Shown here: piece by piece, positions 19,007 to 28,477 of the stretch
How positions within the stretch are numbered: the stretch's first letter is position 1
How the letters are laid out: the number at the start of each line of letters is the position of its first letter
Source: Pseudomonas citronellolis
GTDB lineage: Bacteria > Pseudomonadota > Gammaproteobacteria > Pseudomonadales > Pseudomonadaceae
Direction of reading: 5' to 3'
Assembly (NCBI RefSeq): GCF_029335315.1
Contig: NZ_JARJLT010000110.1
Location: forward strand, 1 to 56,979
DNA: 56,979 nucleotides
Translations under genes and position numbers: made by a program
Notes under the pieces: generated by a model
Told to the model about the DNA's origin: nothing
The model's database searches: none
The model's input: the letters and a program-made list of their open reading frames with translations, nothing else

Positions 19007-19030
19007 TTCGCGAGCAGGCTCGCTCCCACG
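19007..19030. repeat. Single REP palindrome
   Basis: TTCGCGAGCAGGCTCGCTCC followed by CACG: the widespread Pseudomonas REP with GCGAGC/GCTCGC arms. Confidence 0.75.
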
Positions 19031-19036
19031 AAAAGC

Positions 19037-19066
19037 AAAAAGCCCCGGCGAACCGGGGCTTTTTTT
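19037..19066. terminator. Bidirectional terminator between lpxO and mazG
   Basis: An A5 AGCCCCGG stem pairing with CCGGGGCT and seven T, with a CGAA tetraloop, between convergent genes. Confidence 0.92.
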
Positions 19067-19081
19067 CATAACGCCGGCGAA

Positions 19082-19915
19082 CTAGCCGCAACCCAGCGGG
19101 TTCTTCTCTTCGCGCTTGGCCTCGCCCCAGAGCGCGTCCAGCTCTTCCAGGCTGCATTCCTCGGCCTTGCGGCCCTGGTCGCGCAGGGCGCACTCGATGT
19201 AGCGGAAGCGTCGCTCGAACTTGCCGTTGGCCGCGCGCAGGGCGGTTTCCGGGTCGACCTTCAGGTGCCGCGCCAGGTTCACCACCACGAACAGCAGGTC
19301 GCCGACCTCCTCCGCCTGGGCTTCGGCGTCGCCGTCGGCCATGGCCTCCAGCACCTCGTCCAGTTCCTCGCGCAGCTTGTCCACCACCGGCAGGGCTTCC
19401 GGCCAGTCGAAGCCGACCTGGGCGGCGCGTTTCTGCAGCTTGGCCGCGCGGCTGAGCGCCGGCAGCGCCGTGGGCACGTCGTCGAGCAGCGACAGCTGCA
19501 CCGGCTCGGCGGCCTTGGCGGCGCGCTCCTCGGCCTTCAACTCTTCCCAGCGCTGCTTGACCGCGGCCTCTTCCAGCTTCGCCGGATCAGGCTCGCCGTA
19601 CAGGTCGCCGTCGGGGAACACGTGGGGATGGCGGCGGACCAGCTTGGCGGTGATGCCGTGGACCACCTCGGCGAAGTCGAAACGCTGTTCCTCGCGGGCC
19701 AGCTGGGCGTAGTAGACGACCTGGAACAGCAGGTCGCCGACTTCCTCGCGCAGGTGACCGAAGTCGCCGCGCTCGATGGCGTCGGCGACTTCGTAGGCTT
19801 CCTCGATGGTGTAGGGAACGATGCTCGCGTAGTTCTGCTTGAGGTCCCAGGGGCAGCCGTGCTGCGGGTCGCGCAGGCGGGCCATCAGGTGCAGCAGGTC
19901 GTCGAGCTTATACAT
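19082..19915 (-). CDS. mazG: Nucleoside triphosphate pyrophosphohydrolase MazG
   Basis: 277 aa with two tandem MazG all-alpha domains, as in the E. coli enzyme. Metal-binding EExxE...ExxD signatures occur twice: EEAYEVADAI with EEVGDLL (domain 1), and REELDEVLEAM with EEVGDLL (domain 2). It converts NTPs to NMP and PPi and in E. coli lowers ppGpp-related stress. ATG 19915 overlaps the end of relA by 8 nt; the frame extending to 19999 runs inside relA and is not used. Translational coupling with relA fits a joint role in alarmone and nucleotide control. Confidence 0.96.
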   Translation of the reverse strand: MYKLDDLLHLMARLRDPQHGCPWDLKQNYASIVPYTIEEAYEVADAIERGDFGHLREEVGDLLFQVVYYAQLAREEQRFDFAEVVHGITAKLVRRHPHVFPDGDLYGEPDPAKLEEAAVKQRWEELKAEERAAKAAEPVQLSLLDDVPTALPALSRAAKLQKRAAQVGFDWPEALPVVDKLREELDEVLEAMADGDAEAQAEEVGDLLFVVVNLARHLKVDPETALRAANGKFERRFRYIECALRDQGRKAEECSLEELDALWGEAKREEKNPLGCG

Positions 19916-22166
19916 CCTTGCCACTCGCGCGGTCGCGCCGCGCCTCGATGATGTTGGGCAGTTGCGAGATGCGCGCGAGCAGGCGACCGAGGGACTCAAG
20001 GCCGGGAATCTCGATGGTCAGGCGCATGATCGCGGTGTTGTCGTCCTTGTCCGAGCGGGTGTTCACCGCCAGCACGTTGATGCGCTCGTTGAGCAGCACC
20101 TGGGACACGTCGCGCAGCAGGCCGGAGCGGTCGTAGGCGCGGATGACGATGTCCACCGGGTAGGTCTGCACCGGCACCGGGCCCCAGCTCACCTGGATCA
20201 TCCGCTCGGGTTCGCGGCCGCCCAGCTGCAGCACGGTGGCGCAGTCCTGGCGGTGGATGGTGACGCCACGGCCGAGGGTGATGTAGCCGACGATGGGGTC
20301 GCCCGGCAGCGGCTGGCAGCAGCCGGCCATCTGCGTCAGCAGGTTGCCCACGCCCTGGATCTGAATGTCGCCGCGCTTGCCGTGGCCGATGCGGCTGGGC
20401 TTGCGCGGGATGAGTTCGAGCTGCTCGTTGCCGCGCTCCGGCTCCACCAGCGCCTGGGCGTAGCTGACCACATGGGCCAGGCGCAGGTCGCCGGCGCCGA
20501 GGGCGGCGAACAGGTCCTCGCCGGTCTTGTAGTTGGCCTTCTCGGCCAGCTTCTCGAAGTCCACCGGCGGCAGCGCCAGGCGCGACAGCTCGCGTTCGAG
20601 CATGGTCTTGCCGGCGGCGACGTTCTGGTCGCGGGCCTGCAGCTTGAACCAGTGGACGATCTTCGCCCGCGCCCGCGAGGTGGTGACGTAGCCGAGGTTC
20701 TGGTTCAGCCAGTCGCGGCTCGGGCCGCTGTGCTTGCCGGTGATGATCTCCACCTGCTCACCGGTCTGCAGGCTGTAGTTCAGCGGCACGATGCGGCCGT
20801 TGATCTTGGCGCCACGGCAGTTGTGGCCAACCTCGGTGTGCACGCGGTAGGCGAAGTCCAGCGGCGTGGAGCCCTTGGGCAGGTCGATGGCGTGGCCGTC
20901 GGGGGTGAATACGTAGACCCGGTCCGGCTCGATGTCCACGCGCAGCTGCTCGGCGAGGCCGCCGATGTCGCCCAGTTCCTCGTGCCACTCCAGGACCTGG
21001 CGCAGCCAGGAGATCTTCTCCTCGTAGTGGTTGGAGCCGGACTTGACGTCGGTGCCCTTGTAGCGCCAGTGCGCGCACACGCCGAGCTCGGCCTCTTCGT
21101 GCATCGCGTGGGTGCGGATCTGCACTTCCAGCACCTTGCCCTCGGGGCCGATCACCGCGGTGTGCAGCGAGCGGTAGCCGTTTTCCTTGGGGTTGGCGAT
21201 GTAGTCGTCGAATTCCTTGGGAATGTGCCGCCAGAGGGTGTGCACGATGCCCAGCGCGGTGTAGCAGTCGCGCATTTCCGGGACCAGCACGCGCACCGCG
21301 CGGACGTCGTAGATCTGGCTGAAATCCAGGCCCTTGCGCTGCATCTTCCGCCAGATGGAGTAGATGTGCTTGGCGCGGCCGCTGAGGTCGGCCTTGATGC
21401 CGGTGGCGGCCAGGGCGTCCTTGAGCTGCTGCATCACCGTGGCGATGTACTGCTCGCGGTCCAGGCGGCGCTCGTGCAGCAGCTTGGCGATCTGTTTGTA
21501 CTGGTCGGGTTCGAGGTAGCGGAAGGACAGGTCCTCCAGCTCCCACTTGATGTGGCCGATGCCCAGGCGGTGCGCCAGCGGCGCGTAGATGTCGAACACC
21601 TCACGGGCGACGCGCATGCGCTTTTCTTCGTCGGCGTTCTTCACCGCGCGGATCGCGCAGGTACGTTCGGCGAGCTTGATCAGCGCGACGCGCACGTCGT
21701 CGACCATGGCCACCAGCATCTTGCGCAGGTTCTCGATCTGCGCCTGGGTGCCGAGCACCATGGATTGCCGGGGATTGAGGCTGGCGCTGATCGCCGCCAT
21801 GCGCAGCACGCCCTCGATCAGCTTGGCCACCACCGGACCGAAGCGCTGCTGCACCTCTTCCAGCTTGACCTTGCCCTCGCGCACGCCACGGTAGATCACC
21901 GCGGCGACCAGGGATTCCTGGTCGAGCTTGAGGTCGGCGAGGATTTCGGCGATCTCCAGCCCGGTCTGGAAGCTCGAGGTGCCGTCCGCCCAGGAGGCGT
22001 CCGCCTGGCTGGCCGCCTTGTGCTCGGCCTCGCGGGCGAACTCGCAGGCCTCCAGCAGGACCTTGCGATCCAGCTGCGGAACCAGGGTCTGGACGTGGTC
22101 CAGCCAGGCCTCGAGGTTGATGCTGCCGTCGGTATTGACCGGCTGGTGCGCTCTCACCTGTACCAT
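19908..22166 (-). CDS. relA: (p)ppGpp synthetase I (RelA)
   Basis: 752 aa, the RelA length. The N-terminal hydrolase-like region lacks the HD dyad of SpoT (VIYRGVREGKV where SpoT has LHDVIED), so it should only make (p)ppGpp. The synthetase region holds the EFDDY (ExDD) motif and NPKENGYRSLHT. Then come a TGS domain (DRVYVFTPDGHAIDLP), a Cys-containing segment (MAGCCQPLPGD, HRQDCATV) and a C-terminal ACT domain. It is ribosome-associated and senses uncharged tRNA. The start at 22166 is preferred over an upstream in-frame GTG or ATG without family similarity. Third gene of cysM-rlmD-relA-mazG. Confidence 0.97.
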   Translation of the reverse strand: MVQVRAHQPVNTDGSINLEAWLDHVQTLVPQLDRKVLLEACEFAREAEHKAASQADASWADGTSSFQTGLEIAEILADLKLDQESLVAAVIYRGVREGKVKLEEVQQRFGPVVAKLIEGVLRMAAISASLNPRQSMVLGTQAQIENLRKMLVAMVDDVRVALIKLAERTCAIRAVKNADEEKRMRVAREVFDIYAPLAHRLGIGHIKWELEDLSFRYLEPDQYKQIAKLLHERRLDREQYIATVMQQLKDALAATGIKADLSGRAKHIYSIWRKMQRKGLDFSQIYDVRAVRVLVPEMRDCYTALGIVHTLWRHIPKEFDDYIANPKENGYRSLHTAVIGPEGKVLEVQIRTHAMHEEAELGVCAHWRYKGTDVKSGSNHYEEKISWLRQVLEWHEELGDIGGLAEQLRVDIEPDRVYVFTPDGHAIDLPKGSTPLDFAYRVHTEVGHNCRGAKINGRIVPLNYSLQTGEQVEIITGKHSGPSRDWLNQNLGYVTTSRARAKIVHWFKLQARDQNVAAGKTMLERELSRLALPPVDFEKLAEKANYKTGEDLFAALGAGDLRLAHVVSYAQALVEPERGNEQLELIPRKPSRIGHGKRGDIQIQGVGNLLTQMAGCCQPLPGDPIVGYITLGRGVTIHRQDCATVLQLGGREPERMIQVSWGPVPVQTYPVDIVIRAYDRSGLLRDVSQVLLNERINVLAVNTRSDKDDNTAIMRLTIEIPGLESLGRLLARISQLPNIIEARRDRASGKDV

Positions 22167-22256
22167 CTTGTCTACCCTTCCCCACGGTGCACCCTGGCAC
22201 ACCGCTCGACTGCGCCGGCCTTTCTTGCGCGGGCCGGTCGGATTGCGCAGGTCTTC

Positions 22257-23615
22257 CTAACCTGCCTCGAACAGAGCCATCGCCTCCACATGCGCCGTCT
22301 GCGGGAACATGTCGAGGATTCCGGCACGCTTCAGGCGATAGCCCTGTCGGGCCAGTTCGCCGGCGTCGCGCGCCAGGGTCGCCGGATTGCAGGACACATA
22401 GAGTACCCGCTCCGCGCCCAGGTCACGCATGCCCCGCGCCATTTCGAACGCGCCATCACGTGGCGGGTCGAGCAGCACGGCAGAAAATCCTTGCGCCGCG
22501 TCGCCAGCGAACCAGCGCGCCGCGGACAGCGGCTGCGCCAGGTCGGCCTGGTGGAACACGGCGTTGTCCAGGCCATTGGCCCGGGCGTTGGCCGCGGCGC
22601 GCGCGACCATGCTCTCCACGCCCTCCACGCCCACCACGGAGGTGGCGCGACGGGCCAGCGGCAGAGCGAAATTGCCCAGGCCACAGAACAGGTCTAGCAC
22701 CCGTTCGCCGGGCGCGGGGGCCAACCATTCGAGCGCCTGCTCGACCATGGCCGCGTTGACCGGTTCGTTGACCTGGACGAAATCGCCCGGCCGGTAGGCC
22801 AGGGTCAGGTCCGCCAGGCGATAGCCCAGTTGCGCACCCTCTTCCAGCGGCGTCGGTTCGCCGTCGCCCTGCAACCACAGTTGCACATCCCGTGCCGAAC
22901 AGAAGGCCCGCAGGCGTTCGAGGTCGGCGTCGGGCAAGGCTTCGGTGTGTCGCAGCAGCAAGGCGCAGGCGGTGCCGTGGAACAGTTCGACGTGACCGAT
23001 GGCCTGGGGACGGCTGAAGCCCCTGAGCAACTCCGGCAGCGCGCGGGCCAGGGCCTGCAGCGGCGGCACCAATACCAGGCAATCGTCGAAGGCGACGATC
23101 GCCTGGCTGGCGGCGGCGCGGAAGCCGACGTCCAGCCGGCGCGCCTTGATATCCCAGCGCACCGCGATACGGGCACGGCGGCGGTAGCCGAATTCCGGCC
23201 CGACCAGGGGCGCGGCCCAGGCTTCGGGCACGATGTCGCCGAAGCGCTGCAGCTGCTCGGCGAGGGCGCGCTGCTTGAGCGCCAATTGTTCGGCGTGGGG
23301 CAGGTGCTGCAGGTTGCAGCCACCGCACTTGCCGGCCACCGGGCAGGGCTCGACGCGACGTTCCGGCGCGGCGACCAGGATGCGTTCGCCGCGGGCGTCC
23401 ACCACCTGGCTGCGCGCGGCCAGCACGCGGGCCTCGACCTCTTCGCCGGGCAGGGCGCCGGAAACGAACCAGGTGCGTCCTTCCAGGTGGGCGATGCCAC
23501 GGCCGTCATGGGCCAGGCGCTCGATGTTCAGGCGCTGCTTCTTGCCCACCGGCACGCCGGTGTTGCGGGCGCCGCCGCTGGGCTGGAAGCGCAGTCCGCT
23601 TCTCTGCTTGGCCAT
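22257..23615 (-). CDS. rlmD: 23S rRNA (uracil-1939-C5)-methyltransferase RlmD
   Basis: 452 aa, formerly RumA. An N-terminal TRAM RNA-binding domain ([20 protein letters not shown]) is followed by the [4Fe-4S] ligands [10 protein letters not shown] (Cys91, 97 and 100; the fourth probably in FDDCLV). The SAM-binding domain has [15 protein letters not shown], and the catalytic Cys lies in [12 protein letters not shown]. It methylates U1939 of 23S rRNA. The ATG at 23615 lies 1 nt after the cysM stop codon; the longer frame runs into cysM. Tight spacing with cysM and relA marks an operon. Confidence 0.96.
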   Translation of the reverse strand: MAKQRSGLRFQPSGGARNTGVPVGKKQRLNIERLAHDGRGIAHLEGRTWFVSGALPGEEVEARVLAARSQVVDARGERILVAAPERRVEPCPVAGKCGGCNLQHLPHAEQLALKQRALAEQLQRFGDIVPEAWAAPLVGPEFGYRRRARIAVRWDIKARRLDVGFRAAASQAIVAFDDCLVLVPPLQALARALPELLRGFSRPQAIGHVELFHGTACALLLRHTEALPDADLERLRAFCSARDVQLWLQGDGEPTPLEEGAQLGYRLADLTLAYRPGDFVQVNEPVNAAMVEQALEWLAPAPGERVLDLFCGLGNFALPLARRATSVVGVEGVESMVARAAANARANGLDNAVFHQADLAQPLSAARWFAGDAAQGFSAVLLDPPRDGAFEMARGMRDLGAERVLYVSCNPATLARDAGELARQGYRLKRAGILDMFPQTAHVEAMALFEAG

Positions 23616-23616
23616 G

Positions 23617-24516
23617 TCAGCTGGGGTCGAAGATTCCGGAGGACAGATAACGATCACCGCGGTCGCAGATGATCGCCACCAGCACCGCGTTCTCCAGCTC
23701 GCGGGACAGGCGCAGCATGGCCGCCACCGCACCGCCGGAGGACACGCCGCAGAAGATGCCTTCCTCGCGGGCCAGGCGGCGCATGACATCCTCCGCCTCG
23801 CTCTGGTGCATGTCCACCACGCGGTCGACGCGGGTGGCGTCGAAGATCTTCGGCAGGTATTCCTGCGGCCAGCGGCGGATGCCGGGGATGGCCGAGCCTT
23901 CCATCGGCTGCAGGCCGACGATCTGCACCGCCGGGTTCTGCTCCTTCAGGTAGCGCGACACACCCATGATGGTGCCGGTGGTGCCCATGGAGCTGACGAA
24001 ATGGGTGATCTCGCCGCCGGTCTGGCGCCAGATCTCCGGGCCGGTGCTGCTGTAATGCGCCACCGGGTTGTCGCCGTTGGCGAACTGGTCGAGGACCTTG
24101 CCCTTGCCGTCGCGCTGCATCTGGTCGGCGAGGTCGCGGGCGCCTTCCATGCCCTGCTCCTTGGTCACCAGGATCAGCTCGGCGCCATAGGCGGTCATCG
24201 CCGCCTTGCGTTCGGCGGTGGAATTGTCCGGCATGATCAGGATCATCCGGTAGCCCTTGATCGCCGCCGCCATGGCCAGGGCGATGCCGGTGTTGCCGGA
24301 GGTGGCCTCGATCAGCGTGTCGCCGGGCTGGATGTCGCCGCGCAGCTCGGCGCGGGTGATCATCGACAGCGCCGGGCGGTCCTTCACGGAACCGGCCGGG
24401 TTGTTGCCCTCGAGTTTCACCAGCAGGGTGTTGGAGGTTTCCCCGGGCAGGCGCTGCAGGCGTACCAGCGGAGTGTTGCCGATGCACTCGGCGATGGTGG
24501 GGTACTGCACGGTCAT
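23617..24516 (-). CDS. cysM: Cysteine synthase B
   Basis: 299 aa PLP enzyme. It makes cysteine from O-acetylserine and sulfide or thiosulfate. The Schiff-base Lys45 is in [21 protein letters not shown] is the substrate loop, and [10 protein letters not shown] with a terminal [12 protein letters not shown] segment are CysM-like. Length fits CysM rather than the longer CysK. ATG 24516 is chosen because the 36 upstream codons lack coding character. First gene of a four-gene minus-strand operon (cysM-rlmD-relA-mazG). Confidence 0.95.
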   Translation of the reverse strand: MTVQYPTIAECIGNTPLVRLQRLPGETSNTLLVKLEGNNPAGSVKDRPALSMITRAELRGDIQPGDTLIEATSGNTGIALAMAAAIKGYRMILIMPDNSTAERKAAMTAYGAELILVTKEQGMEGARDLADQMQRDGKGKVLDQFANGDNPVAHYSSTGPEIWRQTGGEITHFVSSMGTTGTIMGVSRYLKEQNPAVQIVGLQPMEGSAIPGIRRWPQEYLPKIFDATRVDRVVDMHQSEAEDVMRRLAREEGIFCGVSSGGAVAAMLRLSRELENAVLVAIICDRGDRYLSSGIFDPS

Positions 24517-24785
24517 GGAGTCGCTCGTGGTCCGCAAGGCAGATCTGGATAACGCCCTATGATACCGGTAAACCGCCGCTGGCCATATCGGCAAGCGCGA
24601 TGAGCGCCGCGCAAGCTGTCGCAACGTCCCGCGAAGGCTCAGGAATCGGCCTTCCAGGCATAGAAGTCGCGCGTAAGACGTTTCCCAAACTTACAGATTG
24701 TGGCAAAGGGTTCCAGGCTCCGGGAGCCGTGGCCTGCCGGCTGATTGGCGGGCCATGGGGACACATGCGGTTACCGCCGATTGAA

Positions 24786-24800
24786 TGCAAATGATTTTCG
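24786..24800 (+). promoter_or_regulatory. Candidate Fur box upstream of pirA
   Basis: A 7-1-7 dyad, TGCAAATGATTTTCG, matches the inverted-repeat Fur consensus at 10 of 14 positions and lies 47 nt before the pirA start. The 330-bp gap between cysM and pirA otherwise shows no gene. Fe-dependent repression of a ferric-siderophore receptor fits; the match is moderate. Confidence 0.55.
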
Positions 24801-24846
24801 TTAGCCACAGGCTTCGCCGCCACCACACGTCAAGCGGAGCCTACCC

Positions 24847-27075
24847 ATGTCCTACTCCCCTACCCACTCGTCGCTGGCCGGCGCCCTCGCCCTGGCCTTC
24901 GTCGGCCAGGCCCAGGGCGACGACACCCTGAACCTCGACGCCACCGTGGTCACCGCCGCCGGCTACGAGCAGAAAGTCACCGAGGCGCCCGCCAGCATCA
25001 GCGTGCTGGGCCGCGAGGAGCTCGAACAGAAGCGCTACAGCAACCTCGCCGAGGCCCTGGATGACGTCGAGGGCGTCGATATCGGCCAGGGCACCGGCAA
25101 GACCGGCGGGCTGAACATCAGCATTCGCGGCCTGCCCAGCGACTACACGCTGATCCTCATCGACGGCCGCCGGCAGAACAGCGCCGGCAACATCACCCCC
25201 AATGGCTTCGGCGAGACCTCCACCAGCTTCATGCCGCCGCTCTCGGCGATCGAGCGCATCGAGGTGATTCGCGGCCCCATGTCCACGCTGTACGGCTCCG
25301 ACGCCATGGGCGGCGTGGTCAACATCATCACCCGCAAGGTGGCGCCGCAATGGGGCGCCACCCTCAGCCTCGACCACACCGTGCAGGAACACCGCGACTA
25401 CGGCGACAGCAGCGGCACCAGCCTCTACGCCAGCGGCCCGCTGGTGCCCGAGCGGCTCGGCCTGAACCTGCGCGGCAGCTTCTTCGATCGTGGCGCGTCG
25501 GACCTCAGCTTCGACGACGGCGCCACCGTCAGCCGGCGCGGCGCCTCGCCGGTGGAGGGGCAGAACTACAACATCGGCAGCCGCCTGACCTTCACGCCCA
25601 ACACCGAGCACGACATTTCCCTGGACTTCGAACGCGGGCGCCAGCGCTACGACAACGCCGACTGCCAGCTCGGCACCCTCGACGGCAAGGCCGGCGGCAG
25701 CGCCACCGACGGCTGCAGCCGCGACGCGCCGACCCGCGCCAACGGCTACGCCGACGAGCTGCGCTTCGAGCGCGACCAGTACGCCCTGGCGCACACCGCC
25801 CGCCTGGGCTTCGGCACCCTGGACAGCAGCCTGACCCACAGCACCACGCAAACCCTCGGGCGCACCATCCCCGGCACCATCGGCCGCCCCTACAGCGGCT
25901 ACCCGTCGATCGTCGGCGGCGACGCGCGCACGCTCAAGTCCACCGACCTGGTGCTGGACAGCAAGCTGGTCATGCCACTGGGGGATGCGCACATCACCAC
26001 CCTCGGCGGCCAGTACTGGGACGCCAAGGTCGAGGACGGCATCGCCACCGACGAGTTCCAGCAAAGCTCCTGGGCCCTGTTCGCCGAGGACGAGTGGCGC
26101 CTGCGCGAGGACCTGGCGTTGACCCTCGGCGCGCGCTACGAGGACCACGAAGCCTTTGGCGGCCACGTCAGCCCGCGCGCCTACCTGGTGTGGAACGCCA
26201 GCTCGGCCTGGACCCTCAAGGGCGGCGTCAGCCAGGGCTACAAGACGCCGACGCTGAACCAGCTGCACGACGGCATCAACGGCGTCAGCGGCCAGGGCCA
26301 GACCATCACCATCGGCAGCCCGGACCTGGACCCGGAAACCAGCACCAATACCGAGTTCGGCGTCTATTACGACAACCTGGACGACCTCAACGCCAACCTC
26401 ACGCTGTTCCACACCCGCTTCAAGGACAAGATCGACAGCGGCACCCCGATCGCCAACTGCAACTGGCCGGACGCACCGAACCAGGCCGGCTGCATCGACC
26501 TGGGCAGCAGCTTCCTGCAGGAGAACTTCGCCCAGCAGGTGAACATCGGCAAGGCCCGCACCCAGGGCGTGGAGCTGGCCGGCCGCTGGGGTTTCGCCCC
26601 GGCCTGGAGCGCCTCGCTGAACTACACCTTCACCGACAGCGAGCAGCTCAGCGGCAAGGACAAGGGCGCGCCGCTGACCAACACCCCCAGGCACGTGGCC
26701 AACGCCCGCCTCGACTGGCAGGCCAACGAGCGCCTGAAGCTCTGGCTCAAGGGCGAATACCGTGGCGAACGGGCGCGCTTCACCTCGCGCTACGCCAACC
26801 TCACGGCGGCCAACCAGGCCATCGCCGACCAGGTCGGCGACCTCGACGCCTACCAGCTGTTCCACCTCGGCGGCTCGTTCAAGGCGACGCGCAACCTGAC
26901 CCTCAACGCCACCCTGTACAACCTGTTCGACAAGGACTTCCTCGACGGCACCTACTACACCGCCGTGGACGGCAGCACGGGCTGGGCCTCGGACTACACG
27001 CAGATCGGTTCGAGCACCAGCGGCACGCTGGAGGAAGGGCGCCGCCTGTGGATGTCGGCGGTGCTGGAGTTCTGA
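24847..27075 (+). CDS. pirA: TonB-dependent ferric-siderophore receptor (PirA)
   Basis: 742 aa outer-membrane receptor. Signal peptide ~1-24, TonB box DATVVTA (31-37), plug domain (SISVLGREELEQKRYSNLAEALD, GLNISIRGLPSDYTLILIDGRR, RIEVIRGPMSTLYGSDAMGGVVNI), then a 22-strand barrel ending in a terminal Phe. Plug and barrel resemble FepA/PfeA/PirA enterobactin receptors. The adjacent pirRS two-component system supports PirA, which is induced by catecholate-type siderophores. Start at ATG 24847 with GGAG upstream. Ends 22 bp from the convergent pirS. Confidence 0.92.
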   Translation: MSYSPTHSSLAGALALAFVGQAQGDDTLNLDATVVTAAGYEQKVTEAPASISVLGREELEQKRYSNLAEALDDVEGVDIGQGTGKTGGLNISIRGLPSDYTLILIDGRRQNSAGNITPNGFGETSTSFMPPLSAIERIEVIRGPMSTLYGSDAMGGVVNIITRKVAPQWGATLSLDHTVQEHRDYGDSSGTSLYASGPLVPERLGLNLRGSFFDRGASDLSFDDGATVSRRGASPVEGQNYNIGSRLTFTPNTEHDISLDFERGRQRYDNADCQLGTLDGKAGGSATDGCSRDAPTRANGYADELRFERDQYALAHTARLGFGTLDSSLTHSTTQTLGRTIPGTIGRPYSGYPSIVGGDARTLKSTDLVLDSKLVMPLGDAHITTLGGQYWDAKVEDGIATDEFQQSSWALFAEDEWRLREDLALTLGARYEDHEAFGGHVSPRAYLVWNASSAWTLKGGVSQGYKTPTLNQLHDGINGVSGQGQTITIGSPDLDPETSTNTEFGVYYDNLDDLNANLTLFHTRFKDKIDSGTPIANCNWPDAPNQAGCIDLGSSFLQENFAQQVNIGKARTQGVELAGRWGFAPAWSASLNYTFTDSEQLSGKDKGAPLTNTPRHVANARLDWQANERLKLWLKGEYRGERARFTSRYANLTAANQAIADQVGDLDAYQLFHLGGSFKATRNLTLNATLYNLFDKDFLDGTYYTAVDGSTGWASDYTQIGSSTSGTLEEGRRLWMSAVLEF

Positions 27076-27097
27076 GTCGTGGCGCCTGGCGGCGACC

Positions 27098-28477
27098 TCA
27101 GGCCGCCGGCAGGCGCAGGTGCATACGCAGGCCGGGGTTGCCGCGCTCGGCCCAGAGCTCGCCGTCCTGCAGGTGAATGGCGCTGCGCGCGATGCTCAGG
27201 CCGAGGCCGAAGCCCTCGCCGGAGCGCGCGGCGGACAACCGCGTGAAAGGCAGGAAGATACGCTCCAGGTCGCGGGATTCGACGCCCGGTCCCTGGTCCG
27301 CCAGGCACAGCTCCCAGCAGCCGCCATCGCGGCGACCGAACAGGCGGATATGCCCGCCCTCGGGCGAATGGCGGATGGCGTTGCGCAAGAGGTTCTCCAG
27401 CGCCTGGGCCAGGCCGTTGAGATGACCATGCACCACACAGTCCGCCGGCAGCTCGCACTGGAAGCGCTCGGCCTGCCAGCCGGACTCGAAGCCGGCATCC
27501 TCCACCAGCAGCTCCCACAGCGGCAGGATGGCGATGTCCTCCATCGCCAGGCGCGGCCGCTCGGTGTCCAGCCAGGCCAGCTCCAGGGTGTTCTCCACCA
27601 GGCGCTGCATCACCTCCACCTCGCGCTCCAGGCGCAGGCGCAGCGGGTCGTCCGCCGGCGCCGTCTCCGCCGCCACGCGCAGGCGGCTCAGCGGTGTGCG
27701 CAGTTCGTGGGACAGGTCGCGCAGCAGCTGGCGCTGGAACTCGATGTGGCTGCTCAGGCGCTGGGTCATGTGGTCGAAGGCGCGGCCCAGTTCGCCCAGC
27801 TCGTCACGGCGCACGCTCACCTCGCGCCCGGCGCCGGAGCCAAGGTCGTCGGCGCGCAGCGCGTTGGCGTGCTCGCGCAGGCGCGCCAGCGGGTGGATCA
27901 ATTGGCGGTAGAGCAGCGTGCACAGCAGCAGGGCCAGGCCGGCGGGAATCAGGCCGTGGCCGAGCAGCCGCGTCCACAACGAAAAGCCACCGGGAAGGAA
28001 GCGCTGCGGCAGTTGCAGCACCAGGCGCCCGTCGTTGGGGTTGCCGGGAAAGGGAATGCCGATATACGGCAACTGCCTGCTGCGGTTGCTCACCGGCCAG
28101 TCGAGGCCGCGCAGGAAGGTCAGCCGCGTCGATTCCTCGACGCTCAGCGGCTGGTTGCCCAGCGCCTGCAGATGGCTATCCACGGCGACCATCCAGGTGT
28201 CTTCCTGGGCACGCATGCGCGCCAGCCAGGCATCCACGCCGCCACGCCCGCCCTCGCGCCAGGCGCGCTCCAGGTCGGCGGAGTAGCCGTTGAGCACCCG
28301 ATGGGCCTCGCTGTCGAGGAAGAAGCCCTTGCGCTCGACCTGCCGGCCCCAGGTCCAGGACAGCCAGATCAGCAGCAGGCAGAGCAGCACCACCGGCACC
28401 GCCAGGCGCCAGAACAGCGAATGCCGGCTGGGCAGCGCCAGGCGCGCGCGGCCCTCACTCGGCGCTAGCGAAAACAT
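27098..28477 (-). CDS. pirS: Sensor histidine kinase PirS
   Basis: 459 aa. TM1 about 22-43, a ~125-residue periplasmic sensor, TM2 about 170-190, HAMP (HPLARLREHANALRADDL), a dimerisation domain with phospho-acceptor His257 (LSHELRTPLSRLR), and an ATPase domain with N, G1 and G2 boxes (LLRNAIRHSPEG, DQGPGV, GEGFGLGLSI). Its neighbours pirR and pirA identify it as the siderophore-responsive partner, like PfeS. ATG 28477 overlaps the end of pirR by 23 nt; the longer frame lies inside pirR. Confidence 0.9.
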   Translation of the reverse strand: MFSLAPSEGRARLALPSRHSLFWRLAVPVVLLCLLLIWLSWTWGRQVERKGFFLDSEAHRVLNGYSADLERAWREGGRGGVDAWLARMRAQEDTWMVAVDSHLQALGNQPLSVEESTRLTFLRGLDWPVSNRSRQLPYIGIPFPGNPNDGRLVLQLPQRFLPGGFSLWTRLLGHGLIPAGLALLLCTLLYRQLIHPLARLREHANALRADDLGSGAGREVSVRRDELGELGRAFDHMTQRLSSHIEFQRQLLRDLSHELRTPLSRLRVAAETAPADDPLRLRLEREVEVMQRLVENTLELAWLDTERPRLAMEDIAILPLWELLVEDAGFESGWQAERFQCELPADCVVHGHLNGLAQALENLLRNAIRHSPEGGHIRLFGRRDGGCWELCLADQGPGVESRDLERIFLPFTRLSAARSGEGFGLGLSIARSAIHLQDGELWAERGNPGLRMHLRLPAA

